Assembly (NCBI GenBank): GCA_965204835.1 | Contig: OZ242017.1 | Span: forward strand, 2,356,001-2,420,000 | DNA from: VXMT01 sp965204835 | Lineage (GTDB): Bacteria; Chloroflexota; Dehalococcoidia; UBA2979 | Direction of reading: 5' to 3' | DNA: 64,000 bases | Part shown: positions 43,791-52,400 of the stretch, piece after piece | Layout of the letters: each line of letters begins with the position of its first letter | How positions within the stretch are numbered: position 1 is the first letter of the stretch | Position numbers and translations under genes: made by a program | The notes under the pieces: generated by a model | Seen by the model: the letters and a program-made list of their open reading frames with translations, nothing else | Told to the model about the DNA's origin: nothing | Databases searched by the model: none

Positions 43791-44254
43791 TCTCAGCCGT
43801 CGACACCAACGTCCTCGTGGACGTGTTCCTCCCGGACGAGACCCACGCCGAGCATTCCCGCCTGCTCCTTGGCGAGGCGCACCAGCGCGGCGCGATCGTC
43901 CTCTCGGAGGCCGTCTACGCTGAACTGACGGGCAGCTTCGACGACAGGGACAGGCTGGAGCAGCTGCTGGCGGACACCGGGATCCGGCTGGTGCAGTCGA
44001 ACCGGGAAACCCTCGAGGTCGCGGGGGGAGCGTGGCGCGAGTATTCACGGCGACGGCCGCGGGCACTCGTCTGCGGCCAGTGCGGGACGGCTCAGGCGGT
44101 ACGCTGCGAGGGCTGTGGCGAACCGATCCGGCCTCGCCAGCATCTCGTGGCGGACTTCCTGATCGGCGCGCACGCGCTGGTCCATGCCGACCGGCTACTG
44201 ACGCGAGATCGTGGCTTCTACGCCACGTACTTCCCCGAACTGGCTCTGGCCTGA
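43787..44254 (+). CDS. PIN-domain toxin with internal zinc ribbon (VapC-type)
   Basis: A 155-residue PIN ribonuclease. Acidic residues lie in ISAVDTNVLVDVF, LSEAVYAELTGSF, LVADFLIGAHALV and LLTRDRGFYATYF. Between the second and third lies an insert of about 30 residues with two CxxC pairs (LVCGQCGTAQAVRCEGCGEP), i.e. a rubredoxin-like zinc ribbon, placed directly before the RQHLVADFLIGAHA helix. The insert may stabilise the fold or contribute to RNA recognition. The toxin begins with GTG at 43787 in a GTGA overlap with the antitoxin stop. Apparently intact. Confidence 0.88.
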   Translation: MISAVDTNVLVDVFLPDETHAEHSRLLLGEAHQRGAIVLSEAVYAELTGSFDDRDRLEQLLADTGIRLVQSNRETLEVAGGAWREYSRRRPRALVCGQCGTAQAVRCEGCGEPIRPRQHLVADFLIGAHALVHADRLLTRDRGFYATYFPELALA

Positions 44255-44263
44255 ACGCCGAGG

Positions 44264-44845
44264 CTAGACCTGCACCACCATCAGCTCGCCGACGAAGGTC
44301 GAGAGGCGGAGGCGGACGCGGCGGTCGCGCGCCACGTAGCCCTCGCTGCGCACGTGGATGTCGCGCACGACGCCCTCCTCGCGCTCACCCAGCACGTCGA
44401 CACTGCCGATGATCGACTGCGCGGTCACGTCGACGCCGAACTCGCGTGGGACGCGCACCTGGATCGTGCCGAGCCAGCACAGCACCGCGAGCTCCGTCTC
44501 GCCCTCGGGCAGGTTCGCGTCGCGGAGGTCGAGCGCGATGTCGCCGACGACGGTGGAGATCACCGCGTCGTCCTCGACCGACCAGCCTTCCGCGGCCGAC
44601 CGGACGTGCCCGACGGCGCGCCGCATCCGGCGCGAGAAGCGCCGCACCCGCCACGCCGCGAGGAACGCAAGCACGCCCAGCGCAACGAACGCGAGCCCGA
44701 ACGCGCTCCCAATGGCGCCCTCGACGCCGATGGCGTGGACGTTGGTGCTGTCGAGGAGCAGGACCGCGCCGAGCGCGACCAGGTAGAGGCCGCCGGTGAG
44801 GGGGACCACGTCGCGGGCACGGCTGGTCATCGCCGGGGCCCTCAT
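44264..44845 (-). CDS. LiaF-like membrane protein
   Basis: About 190 residues: two membrane helices (GGLYLVALGAVLLLDSTNV; GSAFGLAFVALGVLAFLAAW), a basic junction (RRFSRRMRRAVGH), then a beta-rich domain of the LiaF C-terminal/DUF2154 type (VVGDIALDLRDANLPEGETELAVLCWLGTIQVRVP...VGELMVVQV, by span). LiaF proteins modulate cell-envelope stress systems in Gram-positives. It starts at the ATGA overlapping the preceding 53-residue gene; an internal ATG at 44830 is an alternative. No histidine kinase is alongside. Confidence 0.7.
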   Translation of the reverse strand: MRAPAMTSRARDVVPLTGGLYLVALGAVLLLDSTNVHAIGVEGAIGSAFGLAFVALGVLAFLAAWRVRRFSRRMRRAVGHVRSAAEGWSVEDDAVISTVVGDIALDLRDANLPEGETELAVLCWLGTIQVRVPREFGVDVTAQSIIGSVDVLGEREEGVVRDIHVRSEGYVARDRRVRLRLSTFVGELMVVQV

Positions 44846-45003
44846 CGTCGGCGGTAGGCCCGGCGCAGGCGCTCGTAGAGGATGACGCAGCCGCCGCCGA
44901 TGAGCAGCAGCGGCCAGAGCTCGCGGATGCCGAACTCGGTCAGCCCGAGCGATTCGGCGAGGAAGATCCCGCCAACGATCACGAGCAGGACACCGAACGC
45001 CAT
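44842..45003 (-). CDS. Small LiaI/DUF5668-like membrane protein (53 residues)
   Basis: Short ORF below common length cut-offs. ATG 45003 follows GGAGGAACG; product begins MAFGVLLVIVGGIFLAESLG and continues with LWPLLLIGGGCVILYERLRR, giving two membrane segments of the LiaI/LiaF transmembrane type. Its TGA overlaps the next ATG (ATGA), so it is coupled to the LiaF-like gene. Good ribosome site, coupling and hydrophobic pattern support it. Confidence 0.7.
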   Translation of the reverse strand: MAFGVLLVIVGGIFLAESLGLTEFGIRELWPLLLIGGGCVILYERLRRAYRRR

Positions 45004-45102
45004 CGTTCCTCCGTCAGGGCCGACGTGAGCCGCTGCGCCTGTCTAGACTCCGCCATTTCTACGATACCTGCGCCAGGGAGAATGCGCGCGCGCGGCCGTC
45101 CA

Positions 45103-45142
45103 TAACGTTAGGGATGTCCATCGGATCGGTAGCCCGTTACCG
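45103..45142. promoter_or_regulatory. Palindromes in the divergent LiaF-like/ABC promoter region
   Basis: TAACGTTA (45103-45110, perfect 8-bp palindrome) and CGGTA/TACCG (45127-45131, 45138-45142) lie between the divergent genes. They may control the ABC transporter. Confidence 0.3.
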
Positions 45143-45193
45143 TGCTATCGCAGAGCATCGATCCCGTACACCGAAGCGACGCTCGGAGGCCCG

Positions 45194-45889
45194 ATGCCCG
45201 ACGCGATTATCGAACTCAACAGCCTGGTCAAGACATACGACACCGGCGAGGTGCAGGTGCAGGCCCTCCGCGGCGTCGACCTTACCGTCGAGCGCGGCGA
45301 GATGGTCGCCATCATGGGGCCGTCGGGCTGTGGGAAGACCACCCTGCTCAACACGGCCTCCGGCCTCGACGACCCGACCGAGGGCAGCATCACCATCGAG
45401 GGCACCGACCTCGGCAGCCTCGACGACAACACGAAGACCTCGTACCGCGCGACGCGGATGGGCTTCATCTTCCAGTTCTACAACCTGCTGCCCGTGCTCA
45501 GCGCGGTCGAGAACGTCGAGCTGCCGCTGCTCGTCTCGGGCACGCCGCCCGCCGAGGCGCGCCAGCTCGCCCTCGCGCAGCTCGACCACGTCGGGCTCAG
45601 CGAGTGGACGGAGCACCGGCCGGGCCAGCTCTCCGGCGGCCAGCGCCAGCGCGTCACCATCGCGCGCGCGCTCGTCAACAACCCCACGATCGTGTGGGCC
45701 GACGAGCCGACCGGGGACCTCGACTCCGTGACCGCCAACCAGATCATGGACCTGCTCATCGGGCTCAACCAGGAGCAGGACCAGACCTTCGTGATCGTTA
45801 CGCACGGCCGTGAGATCGCCGACCGCTGCCACCGCATCGTGCACATGCGCGACGGCCTGATCGAGCGCGAGGAGCAGCTCGTTGGATAG
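45194..45889 (+). CDS. ABC transporter ATP-binding protein (MacB/LolD type)
   Basis: A 231-residue ATPase: Walker A GPSGCGKTTLL, Q-loop FIFQFYNLLPVLSAVENV, signature LSGGQRQRVTIARAL, Walker B IVWADEPTGDLD, switch His in VIVTHGREIA. The LPVLSAVENVELPL and GDLDS features place it in the MacB/LolD/FtsE mechanotransmission group that acts with FtsX-type permeases. It overlaps the permease by 8 bases. Confidence 0.95.
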   Translation: MPDAIIELNSLVKTYDTGEVQVQALRGVDLTVERGEMVAIMGPSGCGKTTLLNTASGLDDPTEGSITIEGTDLGSLDDNTKTSYRATRMGFIFQFYNLLPVLSAVENVELPLLVSGTPPAEARQLALAQLDHVGLSEWTEHRPGQLSGGQRQRVTIARALVNNPTIVWADEPTGDLDSVTANQIMDLLIGLNQEQDQTFVIVTHGREIADRCHRIVHMRDGLIEREEQLVG

Positions 45890-48800
45890 CATCTTCGGGA
45901 TCCCGCTGACGAGCATCCTCGTCGCGCTGCTGCTGGCGCTGGGCGCGATCTTCGGGGTGCTCGGCGTCATCGCCTGGCGGCAGCCGCTGCTCGTCCGCAT
46001 GGGGCTGCGCAGCATCGGCCGCCGCAAGACCCAGACCGTGCTGATCGTGGTCGGGCTGATGCTCTCCACGCTGATCATCAGCGCAGCCTTCGCCACCGGC
46101 GACACCGTCGGCTACTCCATCACCAACGAGATCTACGACAGCTTCGAGGAAGTCGACTTCATCATCGGATTCGACGGTGACGCGGCAGCCGAGCGGGAGG
46201 ACCGCTTCCTGACCGATGACTTCCTCGCCACGCTGGTGGCGGAGTTCGGCGACGACCCCGAGATCGACGGCATCTCCGGCCTGCTGGTCGAGGTGTTACC
46301 CGCGCTCAATGCCGAGCGGCGGCTCGCCGAGCCCGCGGCCGGCTTCATCGGCGTCGACCCCTCCAGCATCGACACGTTCAACGGCCTGAAGACGCTCGAC
46401 GGTGATCTACTGCAGGCATCCACGCTCGGCGGGATGCGCGCGTACGTCTCCCAGGGGCTGGCCGACCAGCTGGACGTCTCGGCCGGTGACACCGTGCAGA
46501 TCTTCCACGGCAACCAGCCCGCCGCGTTCGAGGTCATCGACATCGTCCAGGACACCTCGCTCACCGAGGCCGAGTTCGGTGGCGGCGGCGGGCTGATCAC
46601 GAGCCTCGACGTCGCCCGCGAGGTGACCGGGCTCGAGGGCAAGCTCTCCGCGATCGTCGTCTCGATCACGGGCGGCGTGCGCGACACGCTGGACCAGAGC
46701 GGAGCGGTCGAGGAGCGGCTCGACGCGTTCATCGACGACCACCCGGAGGGCCAGGCCGACGTCCTCTTCACGAAGGAGCAGGCCGTCGCCATTGCGGAGA
46801 CGATCGGCTCGATCTTCGTCGCGTTCTTCCTGATCTTCGGCCTCTTCGCGATCGCCTCGGGCGTGCTGCTGATCTTCATGATCTTCGTGATGCTGGCGGC
46901 GGAGCGACGCTCCGAGATGGGGATGGCGCGCGCCGTGGGGATGCAGCGCCTGCACCTCACCGAGGCGTTCCTCGCCGAGGGCATGGCGTACAACGTGGGA
47001 TCGGCGGCGGTGGGCGCGCTGCTCGGCCTCGGGGTGGCCTACGTGCTGGTGCTGGCGCTCGGCCGGATCTTCACCGACGCGCTCGGATTCGGGATCACCT
47101 TCCACTTCAACTGGCAGGGCTTCCTCGTCGCGTACAGCCTGGGCGTGGTCCTCACCTTCGCCACCGTCACCTTCTCCGCGTTCCGCATCGCCAACCTCAA
47201 CATCGTGCGAGCGATCCGCGATCTGCCCGAGCCGCAGCCGCTCGGAGGGGCCGACCGCTCCGTGGGCGCGCTGTTCAAGTCCGCAGTCGGCGCGCTCTGG
47301 CTCGTCGGCTGGATCGTCGCGCTGGCCGTGTCCGGATTCGTGACCCTGTTCATCACCGCCGCAGTGATCGGCGCTGCGTTCGGCGACCTGCCGACGATCC
47401 TGTCCGGCCTCTTCGGCGGCGCCGCCCTGATGGCCGTCAGCACGCTGATGTTCTTCGGCGCCCGCACCGTCCGCCGGGGAGCCTTCCGCAACGCGTGGAA
47501 CTGGCGGCACTGGCTGCTCTGGGCGGTCTGGCTGCTGGTCTTCAACCTCGTCGCCGCCGTCGTGTGGCTGCTGCAGCTCTCGCGTGACTGGGCAGCCCGC
47601 CACCGCAACGCAGGCGGCTGGGCGGTGATCATGGTGCTCCTCGGCGCCCTGCTGGTGTGGCTGGCGGGCTGGGGCATCGACGCCCTGAGCGGGTTCCAGG
47701 GCCAGGAGTTCGCCTATACGTCGGGCTTCAACCTCGCCGTGTTCGGCGTCGCGATGCTCGCCGTCTACCTCGGACTCAACCAGCGCCTCGCCTTCACGGC
47801 GGCCGGGCTGGGGCTCGTCTGGTACTGGATCCTCCCGCTGCCCTTCTCGCTCTTCACCGAGCTCGAAGGCGGGACTGCCAGCCTCGACCCGGTCGACGGA
47901 TTGCTGCGTGTCCTCGGCCTGCCGCGCCCCATGGAGATCGAGGGCAACGTCGAGATGTTCTTCGTCTCCGGCATCTCGATGACGGCGGCTGCGGTGCTCG
48001 TCATCATCCTCAACGCCGAGCTGGCGCTCGCACCGGTGCGCTGGCTGGGACGCCTGCTGGGCGGCATCGCGCCCGCCATCAAGACGGCGATCGCCTACCC
48101 GGTGGCGGCGAAGTTCCGCACCGGCATGACGCTCGCGATGTTCGGGATCGTCGTCTTCAGCGTCGTGGTCATGGCCACGCTCAACTCCAACTTCACGCAG
48201 GCCTTCCTGAGCGAGAGCGCCAACGGCGGCTTCGATGTCGCGGTCGACGTGAATCCCAACAACCGCATCCCCGACCTGCGCGAGGCGCTCCAGGACGCGG
48301 GCTACGACCCGGCCACGACCATCGGTGGCGTCGGACGCCTCGTCTCCGTCTTCCCGCAGGTCCGGCGCAGCGACCACCCGGAGGGCAACGAAGCGCTCGA
48401 GACCTACCACGTCGCCGCCGTCGACGACGAGTTCATCGACCTGCAGCGGCTGCCGCTCGAACACCGCGCGGCCGGATACGACAGCGACGAGGCCGTCTGG
48501 GACGCAGTCCGCACCGACCCGACCGTCGCCGTCGTCGACGCCTCGCGCCTGGAGGCGCCCGACGGCTTCGGCGGCGGCCCGCAGACGAGCGACTTCTACC
48601 TCGACGTGAGCGGCCAGGAGCTCCGCCAGGAGCCGTGGGACCCGATCCCGGTCACCGTCCGCGATCCGTCCACCGGCCTGACCACGCAGATCAGGGTCAT
48701 CGGGGTGCTCGAGCCGCAGGCGACGGCGGTCATCCCCTCCTTCTTCGCCATCTTCACGGGCATCTCCATCGTTGAGGAGCACTTCGAGGGCGGCGACCTG

Positions 48801-49349
48801 GAGCAGTATTTCGTCGTCACCGCCGATGCGACCGACGAGGCCGCGATCGAGGCCGCGCGGGACATCGAATCGACCCTGCTCGAGCTCGGCGTGCAGGCCA
48901 ACTCCATCGACAAGCTCATCGACGACGAGGCGAGCACGTCACGGTCGTTCCAGTACCTCTTCGAGGGCTTCATGGCGCTCGGCCTCATCGTTGGCATCGC
49001 GGCACTGGGCGTGATCGCGTTCCGCACCGTGGTGGAGCGGCGTCAGCAGATCGGGATGCTGCGCGCGATCGGGTACAGCCGACGGCTGGTGGCGGTGTCG
49101 TACTTCCTCGAGTCGTCCTTCATCGCGCTGGCCGGGATCGCCATCGGCGTGGTGCTCGGCCTCGCCATCTCGTACAACCTGCTGTCGAGCCCGGAGTTCA
49201 CCGGCAGCACGGAGATCGACTTCCAGGTGCCGTGGGTGCGGCTGGCCGTGATCCTCGTCACCGCCTACGGGGCGAGCGCGCTGATGACGCTGCTGCCCGC
49301 CCGCGCGGCCTCCCGCGTCGCGGTCGCCGAGGCGCTCAGGTACGAGTAG
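45882..49349 (+). CDS. Large FtsX/MacB-type ABC permease
   Basis: An 1155-residue inner-membrane protein starting at a TTG (45882) behind GAGGAG. N-terminal membrane segment and a periplasmic MacB-like domain (residues about 80-290) lead to the first FtsX core (about 300-440: VAFFLIFGLFAIASGVLLIFMIFVMLAAERRSEMGMARAVGMQ, by span), then a cluster of extra helices (about 460-740), a second extracytoplasmic domain and the final FtsX core (VIAFRTVVERRQQIGMLRAIGYSRRLV). Duplicated FtsX permeases with an extra helical hub act as lipoprotein or lipid transporters or mechanotransmitters. No HlyD-type adaptor is alongside. Confidence 0.9.
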   Translation: MDSIFGIPLTSILVALLLALGAIFGVLGVIAWRQPLLVRMGLRSIGRRKTQTVLIVVGLMLSTLIISAAFATGDTVGYSITNEIYDSFEEVDFIIGFDGDAAAEREDRFLTDDFLATLVAEFGDDPEIDGISGLLVEVLPALNAERRLAEPAAGFIGVDPSSIDTFNGLKTLDGDLLQASTLGGMRAYVSQGLADQLDVSAGDTVQIFHGNQPAAFEVIDIVQDTSLTEAEFGGGGGLITSLDVAREVTGLEGKLSAIVVSITGGVRDTLDQSGAVEERLDAFIDDHPEGQADVLFTKEQAVAIAETIGSIFVAFFLIFGLFAIASGVLLIFMIFVMLAAERRSEMGMARAVGMQRLHLTEAFLAEGMAYNVGSAAVGALLGLGVAYVLVLALGRIFTDALGFGITFHFNWQGFLVAYSLGVVLTFATVTFSAFRIANLNIVRAIRDLPEPQPLGGADRSVGALFKSAVGALWLVGWIVALAVSGFVTLFITAAVIGAAFGDLPTILSGLFGGAALMAVSTLMFFGARTVRRGAFRNAWNWRHWLLWAVWLLVFNLVAAVVWLLQLSRDWAARHRNAGGWAVIMVLLGALLVWLAGWGIDALSGFQGQEFAYTSGFNLAVFGVAMLAVYLGLNQRLAFTAAGLGLVWYWILPLPFSLFTELEGGTASLDPVDGLLRVLGLPRPMEIEGNVEMFFVSGISMTAAAVLVIILNAELALAPVRWLGRLLGGIAPAIKTAIAYPVAAKFRTGMTLAMFGIVVFSVVVMATLNSNFTQAFLSESANGGFDVAVDVNPNNRIPDLREALQDAGYDPATTIGGVGRLVSVFPQVRRSDHPEGNEALETYHVAAVDDEFIDLQRLPLEHRAAGYDSDEAVWDAVRTDPTVAVVDASRLEAPDGFGGGPQTSDFYLDVSGQELRQEPWDPIPVTVRDPSTGLTTQIRVIGVLEPQATAVIPSFFAIFTGISIVEEHFEGGDLEQYFVVTADATDEAAIEAARDIESTLLELGVQANSIDKLIDDEASTSRSFQYLFEGFMALGLIVGIAALGVIAFRTVVERRQQIGMLRAIGYSRRLVAVSYFLESSFIALAGIAIGVVLGLAISYNLLSSPEFTGSTEIDFQVPWVRLAVILVTAYGASALMTLLPARAASRVAVAEALRYE

Positions 49350-49409
49350 CGCAATGAACTGCCCGCGCCATGAGCGCGGGCAGCGTGCGGTCGGCCCTGT
49401 GGCTGGGGC

Positions 49410-52400
49410 TCAGACGGTCGTCGCGCGCAGGCCCTCGAGGTGGCGCCGGACCACGGTCATCGGGCCCTCCTCGGTCAGCGCGAACTTCGGCATGACCTTC
49501 CAGAACTTCGGCAGCGAGCGCCGCCAGTCGTCCAGGATGCGCTTCGCTTGGCGGGAGTCCGTCACCTCGTAGTGACGGCGGATCATCGCCTCCAGCAGCT
49601 CGATGCTGTCCGGCGTCGTGACCTGCTCCAGGCCGACGAGCTCCTGGTTGACGCGCGTGCGGAAGTCGCCTTCCTCGTCCAGCACGAAGGCGACGCCGTC
49701 CGACATCCCCGCGCCGAAGTTCCGGCCCGCGGAGCCGAGGATCACGATCACGCCGTCCGTCATGTACTCGCAGCCGTGGTCGCCCACGCCCTCGACGACG
49801 GCCCGCGCGCCCGAGTTGCGCACGCCGAAGCGCTCGCCCGCGCTGCCGGCGACGAAGAGGTGCCCGCCCGTCGCGCCGTAGAGGACGGTGTTGCCGACGA
49901 GCACCGCGCCCTTGCCGCGGAACCCGGCGTCGCGCGGCGGGCGGATCGTGATCTCGCCGCCGTTCATCCCCTTCGCAACGTAGTCGTTGGCCTCGCCGAC
50001 GAGGTGCAGCCGCACGCCCGACGTGAGGAACGCGCCGAACGACTGCCCGGCCGACCCACGGAATGAGACGTCGATCGAGCTGTCCGGGAGGCCGCGGTCG
50101 CCGTAGCGGAGGGCGATCTCACCGGAGAGCCGGGCGCCCACCGTGCGGTCCGTGTTGCGGATGGTGTACGAGCGCTGGACCGGCGGGCCGCCTTCGATGG
50201 CCCTGCCAACGTCGGCGATGATGCGGTCGTCGAGCAGCGGCTCGCCGCGGTCGTTGCGCTCCTGCACGCGGCGGTGCGGCTCGGTGTTCTTCGGGTCGAC
50301 GGGTGCGATCACCTGCTCGAGGTCGATGCCCGCAGCGCGGTGCCCGTTCGTCGGCTCGGCCTGGTCGAGCAGGTCGGCGCGGCCGATGAGGTCCTCGAGC
50401 CGCTCGTAGCCGAACTCGGCCAGCAGCTCGCGCACGTGCTGTGCGAGGTGCTGGAGGTAGAGCACCACCATCTCGGGCGAGCCGAAGTACTTCGCGCGCA
50501 GGTCCTCGCGCTGCGTGGCGACGCCCACCGGGCAGGTGTTGAGGTGGCACTGGCGCGCCATCTTGCAGCCCACCGCGACCATCGCGGCGGTGCCGAAGCC
50601 GTACTCCTCGGCGCCGAGGAGCGCCGCGACCAGCACGTCGCGCGCGGTGTGGAAGCCGCCGTCGACGCGCAGCCGCACGCGGCCGCGCAGGCTGTTCATG
50701 ACGAGCACCTGCTGGGTCTCGGCCAGCCCGAGCTCCCACGGGGCGCCTGCGTACTTGATCGACGACCACGGCGAAGCGCCGGTGCCGCCGTCGTGGCCGC
50801 TGATCTGGATGATGTCGGCGTAGCCCTTGGCCACGCCCGCGGCGATCGTGCCGACGCCCTCGGCGGCGACGAGCTTCACGCACACGCGGGCGCGCGGATT
50901 CGCGGCCTTGAGGTCGAAGATCAGCTGCGAGAGGTCCTCGATCGAGTAGATGTCGTGGTGCGGCGGCGGCGAGATCAGCGGCGTGCCGGGCATGACGTGC
51001 CGCATCTCGCCGATGTACTCGGAGACCTTGTGGCCCGGGAGCTGGCCGCCCTCGCCGGGCTTGGAGCCCTGTGCGATCTTGATCTCAAGCTCCTCGGCGG
51101 CGGCGAGGTACGCCGGCGTCACCCCGAAGCGGCCCGACGCCACCTGCTTCACCTTCGAGTTCGCGTCGCGCAGGTCGCCGTCGGGGCTGTAGCGGCGCGG
51201 GTCCTCGCCGCCCTCGCCCGTGTTGGAGCGGCCGCCGAGGACGTTCATCGCGCGCGCGATGTCCTCGTGGGCCTCGCGGCTGAGCGCGCCGAGCGACATC
51301 GCGCCCGTGTTGAAGCGGCGCGTGATCGCCTCGACCGACTCGACGCGCGAGATGTCGATGGGCTCGCGGTCCGAGCGGAACTCGAGGAGGTCGCGGAGCG
51401 CCGTCGTCGGGCGGTTCTCGACGATCTCGGCGTATTCCTTGTAGTCGTCGTAGGTGCCGTCCTGCGCGGCCTTGTGGAGCGCGCGCCAGACCTTCGGCTC
51501 GTAGGCGTGGTAGTCGCCGTCGCGGCGGTACTTGTACCAGCCCCCGCGTGGCATCTCCGCCTCCGGGAAGGCGCGCGCGTGGCGGTCCAGCACGTCGCGC
51601 GCGACGTCGTCGTAGGTCACGCCGCTGATACGCGAGGTGGTGCCGGGGAACGAGAACTCGATGATCTCGTCGGAGATGCCGAGCGCCTCGAAGATCTGCG
51701 CGCCGTGGTACGAGGAGACGGCGGAGATGCCCATCTTGGACATCACCTTGAGGATCCCCGCGTCCACCGCCTGCTGGTACTGGCGCATCACGTCGTCGAG
51801 ATCGACCTCGCCGAACTCGCCCTCCTGGTAGAGGTCGCGCAGCGTGTCGAACGCGAGGTAGGGGTTCACGGCGCTCGCGCCGAAGCCGATGAGCGTGCCG
51901 AAGTGATGCACGTCGCGGGCGTCGCCGGACTCGGCCACGAGGCTCACCTTCATGCGGTGGCCCGAGCGGATCAGGTGGTGGTGCACGGTCGAGACCGCGA
52001 GCAGCATCGGGATCGGCGCCCACTGCGCGTCCGTCAGCCGGTCGCTGATCACGATCACCGAGCGGCCCTCGTCGACGGCGAGCTCGGCTGCCGCGCACAG
52101 GTCGTCGAGGGCGGCGCGCAGGCCGTCCGGCCCGGCCGAAACCGGGAAGCGGGCGTGCAGCGTGGTCAACGCGAAGTCGCCCATCGGCACGTTGCGCAGC
52201 GCGGCCAGCTCCTCGTCGACGAGCAGCGGGCTGTTGAGGTGCACCAGGCGGGCCGCCTCCGGCTCGGCTTCGAGCAGCGAGCGACGCCGCCCGAGCAGCG
52301 TGTCGAGCGACATCACGATCTCCTCGCGGATCGAGTCGATCGCGGGGTTCGTGACCTGTGCGAACTTCTGCTTGAAGTACGTGTAGAGCAGGCGGCTGGG

